Source: Paenibacillus polymyxa (lineage in GTDB: Bacteria > Bacillota > Bacilli > Paenibacillales > Paenibacillaceae). From it: a DNA stretch of 64,000 nucleotides. The notes under the pieces were generated by a model. The model saw only the letters and a list, made by a program, of their open reading frames with translations. It was not told the origin of the DNA and did no database searches. Within the stretch, counting starts at the first letter, position 1, and every line of letters begins with the position of its first letter. The stretch lies in the NCBI RefSeq assembly GCF_015710975.1, contig NZ_CP049783.1:1857501-1921500 (forward strand). The letters are read 5' to 3'. Made by a program: the position numbers and the translations under genes. Shown here piece by piece: positions 1 through 11,644 of this stretch.

Positions 1-2427
1 CTCCTCATTCTTGTTCGCCCGACAAACCGTTGCAACCGAATCATCATCGCGAATATTAATCAATCTTACCCCTTGCGTATTCCGACCCATCGTGGAGATT
101 TCCCCCATGCTAGTCCGGATCAAGGTGCCACTAGCTGTAATAATCATCAAATCCTCTTCGGCTTTTACTACCTTGAGGCCGACCACTGGACCATTTTTAT
201 CGGTAACGTTAATCGTCTTGATCCCCTTGCCTCCACGGCTCTGGATACGATAATCCACAGCAGGGGTACGTTTGCCATAACCCTTGGCCGTTACGATCAG
301 AATATCCAGGTCGGTATTGACGATATCCATGCCGATTACAGCATCGCTTTCGTCAAGACTAATCCCTTTAACTCCTGTAGCGCTACGCCCCATAGATCGT
401 ACGTCACTTTCAGGGAAGCGGATAGACATACCTTGTGCTGTACCGATAATCATTTCCTGCTGTCCATCAGTCAGCTTCACTTCGATCAGGGCGTCATCTT
501 CACGCAAATTAATGGCAATCAGACCGCCTTTGCGGATATTCGCATAGTCATCAAGAGGTGTTTTCTTAATAATCCCATGCTGGGTCGCAAAGAATAGATA
601 ACTATCCTCCACAAATTCCTCAATTGGAATTACTGCATTGATCGACTCACCCTGCTCAATCTGAATCAGGTTAATAATCGGTGTCCCCCGAGCTGTCCGG
701 CTTAAATCCGGAATCTCATAGGCCTTAATCCGGTATACCTTGCCCTTGTCCGTAAAGAATAACAAATGATGATGTGAATTCGTAATGAACAGATGCTCTA
801 CGAAGTCCTCATCTTTGGTATCCATACCTACTACACCACGACCACCGCGTTTTTGACTACGATACGTAGTAACAGGGAGGCGTTTGATATATCCAGTATG
901 GGTTACAGTAATAATAACGTCTTCACGCGGAATGAGATCCTCATCCAGAATACTTTCTTCACCCACTGTAATTTCAGTGCGACGTTCATCGGCGAAGCGT
1001 CCTTTCAACTCATTCAGCTCTTCGCTAATGATGTTGAGTACCAGATGCTCATTCGCCAAAATTTCGCGGTATTCCATTATCTTTTGAATTAGCTCGTTAT
1101 ATTCGTTCTCGATCTTCTCACGTTCCAAACCAGTTAAGCGTTGCAGACGCATATCGAGAATAGCCTGAGCCTGCTCAAGAGTCAGTGAGAAACGCTCAAT
1201 CAGTCCTTCACGGGCTGCTTCTGCAGTTTGGGAAGAACGAATCAAGGAAATAACTTCGTCCAGATGGTCAAGAGCAATACGCAAGCCTTCCAGAATGTGT
1301 GCTCTAGCTTCGGCTTTTTTCAGATCAAATTCTGTCCGACGACGAATAACCTCAACCTGATGCTTGAGATAATAATACAAGACATCTTTCAGGTTCAAAA
1401 TCTTCGGCTCATTGTTTACAATCGCAAGCATATTGATACCGAAATTGGACTGCATGGCCGTATGTTTAAACAAATTATTCAGAACGACGTTCGGGTTCAC
1501 ATCTCTACGCAACTCGATCACAATACGCATACCCGTACGGTCGGATTCATCGCGAAGATCCGTAATGCCCTCAATACGCTTGTCACGTACTAGTTCAGCA
1601 ATTTTCTCGACCAGACGAGCCTTATTCACTTGGTAAGGCAGCTCATGCACGATAATCCGTGCTTTATTGCCAATCTCCTCTATGGTGGTCTTTGCACGCA
1701 TAGTCACAGACCCGCGGCCAGTCTGGTACGCCTGACGAATGCCTGAGCGACCTAAGATATAACCTGCTGTCGGGAAATCGGGCCCTTGAATGTAATCCAT
1801 AAGTTCCATCGGCGTAATGTCAGGGTTTTCGATCAGTGCTTGTACACCATCGATAACCTCTCCCAAGTTATGCGGAGGAATGTTGGTTGCCATACCAACT
1901 GCAATCCCGCCGACACCGTTAACCAGCAAGTTAGGATAACGTGCAGGCAATACGACAGGCTCGTTCTCTTCACCATCGTAGTTAGGCATAAAATCAACGG
2001 TCTCTTTGTTCAAATCACGGAGCATTTCCATGGCAATCTTGGACAGCCGTGCTTCAGTGTAACGCATTGCTGCTGCCATATCTCCATCCACGGAGCCAAA
2101 GTTACCGTGTCCATCCACCAACATATAACGCAAGGAAAAATCCTGCGCCATCCGCACCATCGTATCATATACAGCCGTATCACCATGAGGGTGATACTTA
2201 CCGATAACTTCACCGACGATTCTTGCCGATTTTTTATAAGGCTTATCTGGCGACATGCCTAGCTCGGACATCGCGTACAGAATACGACGGTGTACCGGCT
2301 TCAGTCCGTCCCGCACATCAGGCAAGGCACGGCTAACAATAATACTCATGGCATAATCCATAAAGGATTCGCGCATTTCCACTCCGATATCCCTATTGAT
2401 GATTTGCGAGTTATTTTGATCCGCCAT
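1..2427 (-). CDS. gyrA: DNA gyrase subunit A, 3' end outside window
   Basis: Breakage-reunion subunit of the A2B2 gyrase that introduces negative supercoils ahead of the fork. 809 codons are visible and the frame is still open at base 1; the family is usually about 820-850 residues, so little is missing. The ATG at 2427 has AAGGAGG six bases upstream. The catalytic Tyr is near residue 123 in RYTEARLS. The quinolone-determining segment [17 protein letters not shown] (about 79-95) carries Thr84, where many species have Ser, and Asp88. The C-terminal pinwheel domain carries a GyrA box QKRGGRG (near base 840). It is codirectional with gyrB, as in Bacillus, but a plus-strand gene lies between them, which separates the transcription units. 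Confidence 0.97.
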   Translation of the reverse strand, partial: MADQNNSQIINRDIGVEMRESFMDYAMSIIVSRALPDVRDGLKPVHRRILYAMSELGMSPDKPYKKSARIVGEVIGKYHPHGDTAVYDTMVRMAQDFSLRYMLVDGHGNFGSVDGDMAAAMRYTEARLSKIAMEMLRDLNKETVDFMPNYDGEENEPVVLPARYPNLLVNGVGGIAVGMATNIPPHNLGEVIDGVQALIENPDITPMELMDYIQGPDFPTAGYILGRSGIRQAYQTGRGSVTMRAKTTIEEIGNKARIIVHELPYQVNKARLVEKIAELVRDKRIEGITDLRDESDRTGMRIVIELRRDVNPNVVLNNLFKHTAMQSNFGINMLAIVNNEPKILNLKDVLYYYLKHQVEVIRRRTEFDLKKAEARAHILEGLRIALDHLDEVISLIRSSQTAEAAREGLIERFSLTLEQAQAILDMRLQRLTGLEREKIENEYNELIQKIMEYREILANEHLVLNIISEELNELKGRFADERRTEITVGEESILDEDLIPREDVIITVTHTGYIKRLPVTTYRSQKRGGRGVVGMDTKDEDFVEHLFITNSHHHLLFFTDKGKVYRIKAYEIPDLSRTARGTPIINLIQIEQGESINAVIPIEEFVEDSYLFFATQHGIIKKTPLDDYANIRKGGLIAINLREDDALIEVKLTDGQQEMIIGTAQGMSIRFPESDVRSMGRSATGVKGISLDESDAVIGMDIVNTDLDILIVTAKGYGKRTPAVDYRIQSRGGKGIKTINVTDKNGPVVGLKVVKAEEDLMIITASGTLIRTSMGEISTMGRNTQGVRLINIRDDDSVATVCRANKNEE

Positions 2428-2893
2428 GCTGGTCCTCCTTCTCATCCTTCAATACAGCGCTCTCTATGTGAAAAGCCTAACAAGACACTGCCTATATACT
2501 CCGCTCCTTGCGCAGGATTTTGGCTGAAATCCTCATCTGTATAATTATATTACTTTCACAAAAAGAGCACAATTAAACGCATTTGTCCTCTTTACAGCGT
2601 AAAACCCTCGTCATTCCCCTTCTGCCTGTAGCAGATTGCTATTTTCTTGTACAACTTACAAGCCCTGATTATAACAAATTCCCCTGAACTGGGGATTAGC
2701 CCCCACCCTAAGGGCCTTTTCCACATACAATACGTATACGGTCAGGGTTCTACTTAGCAAAATTCCGAAAAACGCCGTATTTCTCTATTATATCATTGTT
2801 TTACGCGCTTGTCCTTTAGTTTCCCTTGTTTTGTTAAAGGGTGTGAATTCCAGGTACATGACTCATAATTCGAAAAGAAAGGGATGAGAATAC
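2428..2893. promoter_or_regulatory. gyrA upstream region, divergent with the ATP-grasp gene
   Basis: No gene is seen in this 466-base AT-rich gap. On the minus strand an extended -10 element (TGTTATAAT, core 2668-2673) and a second TATAAT (2787-2792) could serve gyrA, but neither has a good -35. Short GC hairpins such as GGGG-N5-CCCC near 2690-2703 lie in the gyrA leader. The plus-strand promoter of the neighbouring gene is not evident. Confidence 0.35.
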
Positions 2894-3721
2894 TTGTCTA
2901 TTCAGCGAGTATCCAGTAAGTGGGCCAAAACAAATGCCATTCTTCCCCATCCGACATTGGCCGCTTATATACCGGAAACACGTTTGTACACGTTTGAGCA
3001 TCTGAATGAAATGTTGGCGGTGTATGGAACTGTCTATATTAAGCCGGATAATGGTACCTACGGCAAAGGGGTTATGCGTGCAGAAAGGCAGACAGAGCAG
3101 CTTCCGCCGACAGAAGAAGGAATCATCGAGGAGAGAACTTGGTATGTACTTCGCTATGAAGTAGATATCCTCACCTTTGAAAGCCTGGATGAGCTGCATA
3201 GGGTGGTTTCTTCACGTATAAAGAAACGTCCATATCTGATACAGCGCGGAATTCCTCTTCTTCAGCATGAAGCCCGTCCCTTCGATCTGAGGGTATTGAC
3301 CCAGATGAACTTGAGACATCACTGGGAAACAACGCTTATTGTAGGACGTGTAGCTGCTCCTGACAAAGTCGTCACCAATCATCACAGCGGTGGGACAACG
3401 CGTTTTTTCAATGAACTGGTGGCTCCATATATGGATGTAAAGGAAGCCGTACGACTGGAGCAAAAATTATCGAAAATGGGCGAGCGAGTAGCCTGGCAGC
3501 TACAAAAAAGATACCCTCGTTTAAGGGAAATCGGGTTAGATGTGGGATTGGACCAGCAAAACTATCCATGGATTTTAGAGGTCAATACAAGACCAGCCAT
3601 CAAAGTGTTCGCTTCCCTCCCAAATAAAAGCCTCTATCATAAAATATTCAGATATGCAGTAGGCTACGGCCGGTATACGGCATCCACAGGTAAACCTGTA
3701 CGCTCTAAGAAAAAGGCCTAA
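2894..3721 (+). CDS. YheC/YheD-family ATP-grasp protein
   Basis: 275-residue protein of the YheC/YheD family, whose Bacillus members are associated with the endospore coat. Visible ATP-grasp features are the glycine-rich nucleotide loop KPDNGTYGKGV (about residues 50-60), the RPFDLRVLTQ strand in the middle, and the metal-binding end WILEVNTRPAIKVF near residue 230. The start is TTG at 2894 with AAAGGGATG upstream. It sits alone, plus-strand, between gyrA and gyrB, and converges on gyrB across a shared hairpin terminator. The substrate ligated by this family is not known to me. Confidence 0.8.
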   Translation: MSIQRVSSKWAKTNAILPHPTLAAYIPETRLYTFEHLNEMLAVYGTVYIKPDNGTYGKGVMRAERQTEQLPPTEEGIIEERTWYVLRYEVDILTFESLDELHRVVSSRIKKRPYLIQRGIPLLQHEARPFDLRVLTQMNLRHHWETTLIVGRVAAPDKVVTNHHSGGTTRFFNELVAPYMDVKEAVRLEQKLSKMGERVAWQLQKRYPRLREIGLDVGLDQQNYPWILEVNTRPAIKVFASLPNKSLYHKIFRYAVGYGRYTASTGKPVRSKKKA

Positions 3722-3770
3722 AACATTGAAATTAAATATTCAAATCCATCCGGGCTGGTTAATGACAAGA

Positions 3771-3799
3771 AAAGGGACGCCCATTTGGGCGCCCCTTGT
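3771..3799. terminator. Bidirectional terminator between the ATP-grasp gene and gyrB
   Basis: Hairpin GGGACGCCC (3774-3782), loop ATTT, GGGCGCCCC (3787-3795), flanked by A-rich sequence on one side and CTTG on the other, between two convergent genes. Confidence 0.7.
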
Positions 3800-3862
3800 A
3801 CACTCTTGCTTATACAACCCTAATGAACAGATAACATAGCCATCAGGATGGAATAACACACA

Positions 3863-5782
<1,920 letters not shown>

Positions 5783-5804
5783 CTACTTCTATAGATTTCT
5801 ATGG

Positions 5805-6056
5805 TTAAGCATTGGCAACAAACTGGTTTGCCCGCTTTTTGAGTGTTGTTGAGGAGATGGGGGAATAATACACCGTATTCTGAGTCACTACGATGGACTT
5901 GGCTTCCTCTTCGCCAATCATCTCGACATGCTTTTGCTGTTGGGCGTGGTTCACGTATTGTTTGGAGATTTTAGAGGATTTTTCAATCGAGATATCGAAA
6001 ATAGCCACAAGCTCGGACGAGCGGATGATCTTTTCTCCACCCAGATGAATATACAT
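5805..6056 (-). CDS. remB: RemB/YaaB-like extracellular matrix regulator
   Basis: 83-residue protein resembling Bacillus YaaB (RemB), a DUF370-related regulator linked to biofilm matrix gene expression. The N terminus MYIHLGGEKIIRSSELVAIF is the hallmark segment. I chose the ATG at 6056 because family members begin MYIHLG and a GGAG lies 12 bases upstream; a GTG at 6065 is too close to that site. The position between recF and gyrB matches B. subtilis. The charged C-terminal half (TLKKRANQFVANA) has no recognisable domain. Confidence 0.85.
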   Translation of the reverse strand: MYIHLGGEKIIRSSELVAIFDISIEKSSKISKQYVNHAQQQKHVEMIGEEEAKSIVVTQNTVYYSPISSTTLKKRANQFVANA

Positions 6057-6072
6057 AGCAGTCACTCACTCC

Positions 6073-7187
6073 TTAGTGTTCCACATGCCCGTCGTGGACG
6101 TGATAAATATGGGCACCCTTAAGTCGTTCTGCGTTCAACGTCTCAATCCCGGTTGCCGTGATAAAGGTCTGTACCTTGCTTTGGAAAGTCTCGATCAGCT
6201 GAGTCTGACGATAGGGGTCCAGCTCAGACAATACATCATCCAGTAGCAGGATAGGATACTCCCCAATTTCCTCATGAATTAATTCTATTTCGGCCAGCTT
6301 CAAAGACAGGGCCGTCGTCCGCTGCTGCCCCTGAGAGCCATACGTATGCACTTCTCTGCCGTTAATGGCAAAGGCCAAATCATCACGATGGGGTCCCGCC
6401 AAAGTCATGCCACGGCGGATTTCCTGTTCCCTCATTTGGGATAACTTTATCATAAATCGCTCCAATAAGACAGCTTCATCTTCTTCCTCTGGCTCACCGA
6501 AGGAGGGAACATAGGTTAATTTTAACTCTTCTGTCCCCCTGCAATCCCTTCATGAATGGCTTGGGCCCACTTTTGTAGCTTTGTTATAAATTGTTTCCGC
6601 TTTTTTACAATTTTAACACCATGCTCAACAAGTTGCTCATTCCATACCTCCAGCATCAGCTGCACGGACGCCATATCTTTACCCCAAGCTTGCTTGAGCA
6701 GATTATTTCGCTGAACCAGCACTTTCTGATATTGCTGCAAATGATACAAATATCCTGGCGCAACCTGTCCGATTTCCATGTCAAGAAACCGGCGGCGAAC
6801 CCCCGGTGTTCCTTTGACAATTTCCAGATCCTCGGGCGCAAACATGACCACGTTTAACGAACCGATAAAATCGCTCAGCTTTCGCTGCTCTAGCCCGTTG
6901 ATCTTTGCTTTTTTGCCTTGTTTGGATAACGAGAGATCCAATCTGATTTTCCCGTATTTTTTATCCACATCGGCAGCTAGATGGGTGGAAGTAGCCCCGA
7001 AAGAAATTAATTCCTTATCGCGGGACGTTCGGTGACTTTTAGTCAAAGCCAATACAAAAATCGCCTCAACCAGATTCGTTTTGCCTTGCGCATTTTGTCC
7101 GATCAGCAAATTAACGGGCCCGAATTCATTCAGCTCCAGCTGTTGATAGTTCCGGTACTGCTGCAAAACAATGTTGTTCACAAACAC
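6073..7187 (-). pseudogene. recF: RecF, split by a one-base frameshift
   Basis: RecF loads RecA at single-strand gaps and is an SMC-like ATPase. The N-terminal part (6522-7187, GTG start, AAGGGGG upstream) carries Walker A LLIGQNAQGKTNL near residue 30 but ends early at 6522. The C-terminal part (frame open from about 6540 to 6073) carries YGSQGQQRTTALSLKLAEI and Walker B YPILLLDDVLSELD. The frames meet at a run of five C on the plus strand (6535-6539, five G in the gene). One more G would give a continuous reading of 371 codons, the normal family length, with the join reading AGG-TEELKL. Either a sequencing error in the homopolymer or genuine inactivation; the rest of the gene looks intact and conserved. 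Confidence 0.9.
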
Positions 7188-7241
7188 ATAGGGTCCCCCT
7201 TGTTATTCCGCACCTAAAAGGAGTCCTTGCCGTTCAGGCGA

Positions 7242-7460
7242 TCATGCTCCTGCCGTAACCTCGAAACGTCCAATGTCCTCTACTTCTACGGTATCGCCTG
7301 GGTACAATTTTCTCCCCCGACGTTCTTCTGGCTCACCATTAACGCGGACTTGTCCCTCCTGCAGCAGGGCTTTAGCCATGCCTCCTGTGGATACACAATC
7401 GGCTAATTTCAAAAATTGATCGAGCTTGATGTATTCGGTCTGTATAGATATTGTTTTCAA
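7242..7460 (-). CDS. yaaA: S4-domain RNA-binding protein YaaA
   Basis: 72-residue protein made almost entirely of an S4 RNA-binding fold (YIKLDQFLKLADCVSTGG then VRVNGEPEERRGRKLYPGD), the size and place of B. subtilis YaaA (also called RlbA), implicated in large-subunit assembly. I chose the TTG at 7460 because AAAGGATG lies about nine bases upstream and the homologue starts at the equivalent residue; the longer open frame into dnaN has no support. It is followed by recF and preceded by dnaN, as in Bacillus. Confidence 0.88.
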   Translation of the reverse strand: MKTISIQTEYIKLDQFLKLADCVSTGGMAKALLQEGQVRVNGEPEERRGRKLYPGDTVEVEDIGRFEVTAGA

Positions 7461-7497
7461 GGCCTGTTCATCCTTTCGCTTGTTCGGGTGGGTGACG

Positions 7498-8640
7498 CTA
7501 GTTGGTTGTGCGATATGGCAGGATGATGTACAGCGCATTGCTGGAATCTGCCGGTTTTAAAATAATGGGGCTCATAATGCCAGTAAAAGCAATCGTCAGC
7601 TGCTCGCTGTCAATCACCTTCAGCACGTCGAGCATATATTTGGAGTTGAACGAGATTTTGAGTGGCTCTCCCTCAAATTTAGACACATTTACTTCCTCAC
7701 GCACTTTACCAAGTTCAGATGAGCTGGAGGAAATCTCTAGATCACCGTTTTCCAACGATTGCATTTTTACAATATTCGTTTTTTCCTCACGGGACAACAA
7801 ATAAGCACGGTCAATAGACTCGCTCAAACTTTTTGTGTCCACAACCAGTTCTGTTTTGTAGGAAGTCGGAATAATTCTAGAAGTATCAGGATAGGTGCCA
7901 TCCAAGATGCGGGAATAAAATAACACGCGATCCACCTTAAATAATACCTGATTGTCCGCTACGACGATATCCACAAGCATATTTTGATCCGGAATAATTC
8001 TGCTCAGCTCATTGAGCGTTTTACCTGCAATGACAACATTGCTAAAACGCAAGCCTTCAGAGGTCTCCAAATGAGCGCTGCGGGTGGCAAGGCGGTGGCG
8101 GTCCGTGGCGACAAATTTCAATTCACCCTCAGCCAGATTCCACAATACACCCGTCAAAATAGGTGTCGTTTCATGGGTAGAGATGGAGAATACCGTCTGT
8201 TTAATCATATTTTTAAGCAAATCACCTGGCACAGAGATGACTTGATTTTCTTCAATGTTGGGCAGCACCGGGAATTCCTCAGGGTCCAAACCAACGATTT
8301 GAATTTCAGTAGCACCGGATGAGATAAAGGTTTGGAATTGGTCTTTTACCTCCATGCGGATCTCCTGAGACGGCAACTTTTTAATAATTTCGACAAAGAA
8401 TTTAGCGGGCAGCACTACACTGCCAGGTTGTTCGATCTGAACGACAGTTTGGTCACCATCCTCCATCGGAATAAAGGATTGAATAGAGATGTCTGTATCG
8501 CTGGCGGTCAGTGTGACTCCCTGGTGATTCACATCCAGCTTAATACCACTCAGAATTGGAATCGTGGTCCGACTTGATATTGCTTTGGATACATGTTGTA
8601 TAGCCTCGTTCAAAACGTTTTTCAGAATGCTAATCTTCAT
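7498..8640 (-). CDS. dnaN: DNA polymerase III sliding clamp (beta subunit)
   Basis: 380-residue beta clamp that tethers the replicative polymerase to DNA as a ring dimer. Seen: N-terminal MKISILKNVLNEAIQHVSKAIS, the clamp repeats around ATDRHRLATRSA (about 175-186), and the C-terminal FNSKYMLDVLKVIDSEQL followed by YIILPYRTTN; length is typical. Start ATG 8640 with AGGAGG upstream. The gap to dnaA holds the unwinding part of oriC, so the clamp gene is transcribed away from the origin. Confidence 0.98.
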   Translation of the reverse strand: MKISILKNVLNEAIQHVSKAISSRTTIPILSGIKLDVNHQGVTLTASDTDISIQSFIPMEDGDQTVVQIEQPGSVVLPAKFFVEIIKKLPSQEIRMEVKDQFQTFISSGATEIQIVGLDPEEFPVLPNIEENQVISVPGDLLKNMIKQTVFSISTHETTPILTGVLWNLAEGELKFVATDRHRLATRSAHLETSEGLRFSNVVIAGKTLNELSRIIPDQNMLVDIVVADNQVLFKVDRVLFYSRILDGTYPDTSRIIPTSYKTELVVDTKSLSESIDRAYLLSREEKTNIVKMQSLENGDLEISSSSSELGKVREEVNVSKFEGEPLKISFNSKYMLDVLKVIDSEQLTIAFTGIMSPIILKPADSSNALYIILPYRTTN

Positions 8641-8693
8641 AAGTTCCTCCTACGGGTTTTAATCCTGCAAGCACGCGTTGACGCGGGCCTTAT

Positions 8694-8721
8694 ATAGGTG
8701 ATGTATATCTTTAAAATATAT
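8694..8721. other. AT-rich DNA unwinding element candidate
   Basis: Almost pure A/T stretch (8701-8721) between the dnaN ribosome site and the DnaA-trio element, placed as in the B. subtilis basal unwinding system. Confidence 0.6.
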
Positions 8722-8736
8722 TAGTAATAGTAATAG
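8722..8736 (+). promoter_or_regulatory. DnaA-trio element of oriC
   Basis: Five consecutive trinucleotides TAG-TAA-TAG-TAA-TAG, next to a short GC patch (GGCGC, 8736-8740) and a perfect DnaA box at 8749-8757. This order (box, GC-rich, trio, AT-rich) is the B. subtilis arrangement on which DnaA forms a filament along one strand. Confidence 0.7.
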
Positions 8737-8748
8737 GCGCACTGAATA

Positions 8749-8813
8749 TGTGGATAACTATCTGTAACCCTAATAAAATCAAGCCTATCCACATGTGTAT
8801 AAATTGTGTATAG
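8749..8813. promoter_or_regulatory. DnaA-box cluster between dnaA and dnaN
   Basis: TGTGGATAA (8749-8757) and TGTGTATAA (8794-8802) fit the consensus TGTGNATAA exactly. CTATCCACA (8785-8793) and TGTGTATAG (8805-8813) each differ by one base. The cluster sits beside the trio element and is the likely melting side of the origin. Confidence 0.8.
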
Positions 8814-8826
8814 GCTCTGAACTTGT

Positions 8827-10173
8827 TCAGGTTGGATTTTTGATTTTTTCTATTAGGTTGTTGATAACTTTAAATAGATCCTGATCCACTTGAATGGATT
8901 TGGAGATTTTTTCGTGCGCATGAATGACAGTCGTATGATCACGACCACCAAAAGCTTCGCCGATTTTCGGCAAAGAATAGTCGGTTAGCTCACGGGAAAG
9001 ATACATGGCAATCTGCCGTGGAAAAGCTACAGCCTTCGTCCGCTTACGTGCTTTGAAATCTTCCAGTCGTAGATTATAAAATTCCCCGACTTGATGCTGT
9101 ATATCCTGAATCGTGATCATTTTTGGACGGCTGGATGGGATAATATCCTTTAACGCCTCAGCCGCGAGATGGCTTGATACATCCTGATTGGTTAAGGAAG
9201 AATAAGCGACAACGCGAATGAGCGCCCCCTCCAGCTCACGGATGTTTGTATCAATTTGATTCGCGATATACATCATGGCCTCATTAGGAATATCCAGGTT
9301 TTCTGCCCGCGCCTTTTTCCGAAGAATAGCAATTCTCGTCTCCAAATCCGGCGGTTGAATATCCGTAATAAGTCCCCACTCGAAGCGAGAGCGCAGCCGT
9401 TCTTCCAGCGTTGGAATTTCTTTAGGCGGTCGATCGCTTGAGATTATAATCTGCTTGCGTTCCTCATGAAGCGCGTTGAACGTATGGAAAAATTCCTCTT
9501 GCGTCGATTCCTTGCCCGCAATGAATTGAATATCATCAATGAGCAAAATATCAATGTTGCGATATTTATTCCGGAAACTCTCTCCGCGGTTGTCCCTGAT
9601 GGCATTAATGAACTCGTTCGTAAACTTCTCCGACGATAAATAAACGACCTTGCTGGTCGGATTATGCTCCAAAATATAGTGACCGATAGCATGCATCAGA
9701 TGCGTTTTCCCCAGACCTACACCACCGTATAGAAACAGCGGATTGTAAGCTTTGGCCGGCGCCTCGGCGACGGCCAGCGATGCCGCGTGGGCAAAACGGT
9801 TCCCCGATCCAATGACAAATGTATCGAATGTATATTTGGGATTCAGCATATGGGATACAGCTTCTTCTTGAACGATCGGCTGCTGCTGAGGTTGTTGCTG
9901 AAGGTCGACCTCGGCGGGCTTGTTCTCTTCAATAACGAACTTGACCTCTAAATGTTTGCCCAAAATCTCATAAACCGTTGCTCCGACTAACTTGGTATAG
10001 CGGCTTTCAAGCCATTCCACGGCAAAAGTTGTCGGTGCAGAAATCACAATGGAGTGGTCATTTAGTTTCGCTGCCTTGGTAGCCTTAAACCAAGTGTCGT
10101 AACTCGGCTTACTCAGCTTGGTTTGTATGATGGATAGAATTTGCTGCCATAGTTCAGAGGTATGGCTGTCCAC
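8827..10173 (-). CDS. dnaA: Chromosomal replication initiator protein DnaA
   Basis: 448-residue AAA+ initiator. The GTG at 10173 is chosen because AAGGAG lies about eight bases upstream and the protein then begins [13 protein letters not shown], the usual form; the GTG at 10182 overlaps the ribosome site. Domain I spans about 1-85; the linker is glutamine-rich ([12 protein letters not shown], about 91-102). AAA+ domain: Walker [10 protein letters not shown] near 150 and Walker B LLIDDIQF near 213. Domain IV carries the DnaA-box signature [14 protein letters not shown] near 412. The gene is flanked by DnaA boxes on both sides, consistent with autoregulation, and its leader contains a strong inverted repeat. 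Confidence 0.98.
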   Translation of the reverse strand: MDSHTSELWQQILSIIQTKLSKPSYDTWFKATKAAKLNDHSIVISAPTTFAVEWLESRYTKLVGATVYEILGKHLEVKFVIEENKPAEVDLQQQPQQQPIVQEEAVSHMLNPKYTFDTFVIGSGNRFAHAASLAVAEAPAKAYNPLFLYGGVGLGKTHLMHAIGHYILEHNPTSKVVYLSSEKFTNEFINAIRDNRGESFRNKYRNIDILLIDDIQFIAGKESTQEEFFHTFNALHEERKQIIISSDRPPKEIPTLEERLRSRFEWGLITDIQPPDLETRIAILRKKARAENLDIPNEAMMYIANQIDTNIRELEGALIRVVAYSSLTNQDVSSHLAAEALKDIIPSSRPKMITIQDIQHQVGEFYNLRLEDFKARKRTKAVAFPRQIAMYLSRELTDYSLPKIGEAFGGRDHTTVIHAHEKISKSIQVDQDLFKVINNLIEKIKNPT

Positions 10174-10200
10174 AGACGTCACTCCTTTTAAATCCTGACA

Positions 10201-10248
10201 TTTTGCCGAATTAAGCTGCAGAGAGCTGCTCTCGGCGCTTCGGCAAAA
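10201..10248 (-). promoter_or_regulatory. Nested inverted repeat in the dnaA leader
   Basis: Perfect 10-base arms TTTTGCCGAA (10201-10210) and TTCGGCAAAA (10239-10248) enclose a second perfect hairpin GAGAG-CTG-CTCTC (10221-10233). The outer arm ends about 13 bases before the AAGGAG of dnaA. There is no U-run in the sense direction, so a simple terminator is unlikely. Confidence 0.55.
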
Positions 10249-10466
10249 CGCCTAAAATCACAAAAATATTGTTGAAGGCCATAAAAAGACATACCGCCGC
10301 CTAAATCATGCGGCAGTGTAGTGAGAGAACGCAGCACAAAATGCCCTGAAAAATAGTAATGGAAAATTCCACTGCTGATCAGCAGAAGAAAGGCGATATT
10401 TCTCAGGAGGGAATGTGCGGCACGATCCGTTCTCTTGATCCCGCAGGCCAAAACGGGACTGCAATA

Positions 10467-10747
10467 TGTCGAAATCAAATGAAAAATGTAGAATATATCC
10501 CCAGAATCCCGAATCCGCACAAAAATAAAAAGATGGATAAATTGAACTTGTTCACAACTTTATCCACAGGGTGTTGATAATATGGAGGGTAAAACAACAT
10601 ATTCACATTCAAAAGTAATATCATCATAGCAAAAGAAGCCTTGTATTTCAATGACTCGTGGTTATTTATCCACAAATTCAATCTGTTGTGTACAATTTTT
10701 ATTCACAACACAAGATATTGTTTATAATTTGTTCAGTTTTCGACAAT
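10467..10747. promoter_or_regulatory. Two Spo0A-like boxes in oriC
   Basis: TGTCGAAA at 10467-10474 (plus) and the reverse complement of ATTGTCGAAA at 10738-10747 (nine of ten to TTTGTCGAAA). Spo0A is known to bind such sites in the B. subtilis origin; here the sites are inferred from sequence only. Confidence 0.45.
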
Positions 10748-10830
10748 AACTCTTTTTTGCTCTAAAATGTTATGCACAGGTTATGACCATTTAAATCACA
10801 ATTCCATTCTTTTTGTGGATCTGTGTATAA
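10560..10830. promoter_or_regulatory. DnaA-box cluster upstream of dnaA
   Basis: Boxes matching TTATNCACA or its complement: 10560-10568 (TTATCCACA), 10666-10674 (TTATCCACA), 10699-10707 (TTATTCACA), 10770-10778 (TTATGCACA) and 10822-10830 (TGTGTATAA). Confidence 0.85.
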
Positions 10831-11251
10831 CATCCGTTGCCTTTTGGTTACACCGGGTTGTTTTTGTGTTGAAAATTTCCGGTAACGTTTCCGACAATAT
10901 TTTTGACGTAACTAATAGTGGGGATTTGAAACGGCGTGGATTGAAGTCGTAAATGAATAGATGAAAAAAAGGGCAGTTTTTAGATAGAAACGTAAGCTAC
11001 AGTAAAATGCTGATGAATGTTGATCATGGAGAAGAAACGAAAAAATCAGGTATACAGGGATAGAAAAGAGTAGAGTGGGTGATGCAAAAAGAGGGAGAGG
11101 GCTTGTGATTGTGAAAAAGAGGGAGAGAATTCAGAAGTACATTGACTTTGACCGCTATTTGTGGTTAAATGTACAAAGGTGTTTTTTGTGGAGATTGCTA
11201 TGTTAGGTATATTCCATATAAAACGTATTCCTTGTAAGGAGGTGCAGCACA

Positions 11252-11386
11252 ATGAGACCGACTTTCAGACCGAATGTCAGCAAACGTAAAAAAGTTCACG
11301 GCTTCCGTAAAAGAATGAGCACGAAGAATGGCCGTAAAGTTTTGGCAGCTCGTCGCCAAAAAGGTAGAAAAGTATTGAGTGCGTAA
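11252..11386 (+). CDS. rpmH: 50S ribosomal protein L34
   Basis: 44-residue, highly basic L34: [18 protein letters not shown], then [15 protein letters not shown] and a basic tail. It is too short for a length-filtered gene search but unmistakable. AAGGAGG lies about ten bases before the ATG. It is the first plus-strand gene right of oriC, followed by its own terminator and then rnpA, the standard bacterial order. Confidence 0.98.
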   Translation: MRPTFRPNVSKRKKVHGFRKRMSTKNGRKVLAARRQKGRKVLSA

Positions 11387-11395
11387 TGCGTGCAT

Positions 11396-11422
11396 AAAGA
11401 CCACTACGGTGGTCTTTTTTTT
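11396..11422 (+). terminator. rpmH terminator
   Basis: GACCAC (11399-11404), short loop, GTGGTC (11409-11414), then eight T. It may act partially, since rnpA follows without an obvious strong promoter. Confidence 0.85.
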
Positions 11423-11644
11423 CATAATTGAAGTATTTATGGATCGGATGCTTCTTCTATTGTAGAAAAGTAGTGTAAAAAGAGGGAGAAGTCCTACATC
11501 CTGCTCTATATTAGATGAAGTTTTTGAAAACGGATATAAAATAAGCGAGATTACCATGTTGGAATATTGTCCATACTTCTTACTATATAAGAGGTAAGGA
11601 TTGCTTACCGATATGTGTAAAAGAAATGAGCAAGGAGAAGCGCC

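Larger units (their letters stand above)
10174..11251. other. Origin of replication region upstream of dnaA
   Basis: About 1.08 kb without a convincing gene. It holds five consensus DnaA boxes between 10560 and 10830, two Spo0A-type boxes, the dnaA leader inverted repeat, AT-rich sequence, and the rpmH promoter region at its right end. Strand usage of genes switches here, from minus on the left to plus on the right. Confidence 0.9.

Noticed and set aside
10188..10520. 110-codon minus-strand open frame upstream of dnaA
   Set aside because: It covers the dnaA leader hairpin and origin-flanking DNA, has no ribosome site, and its composition is not protein-like.
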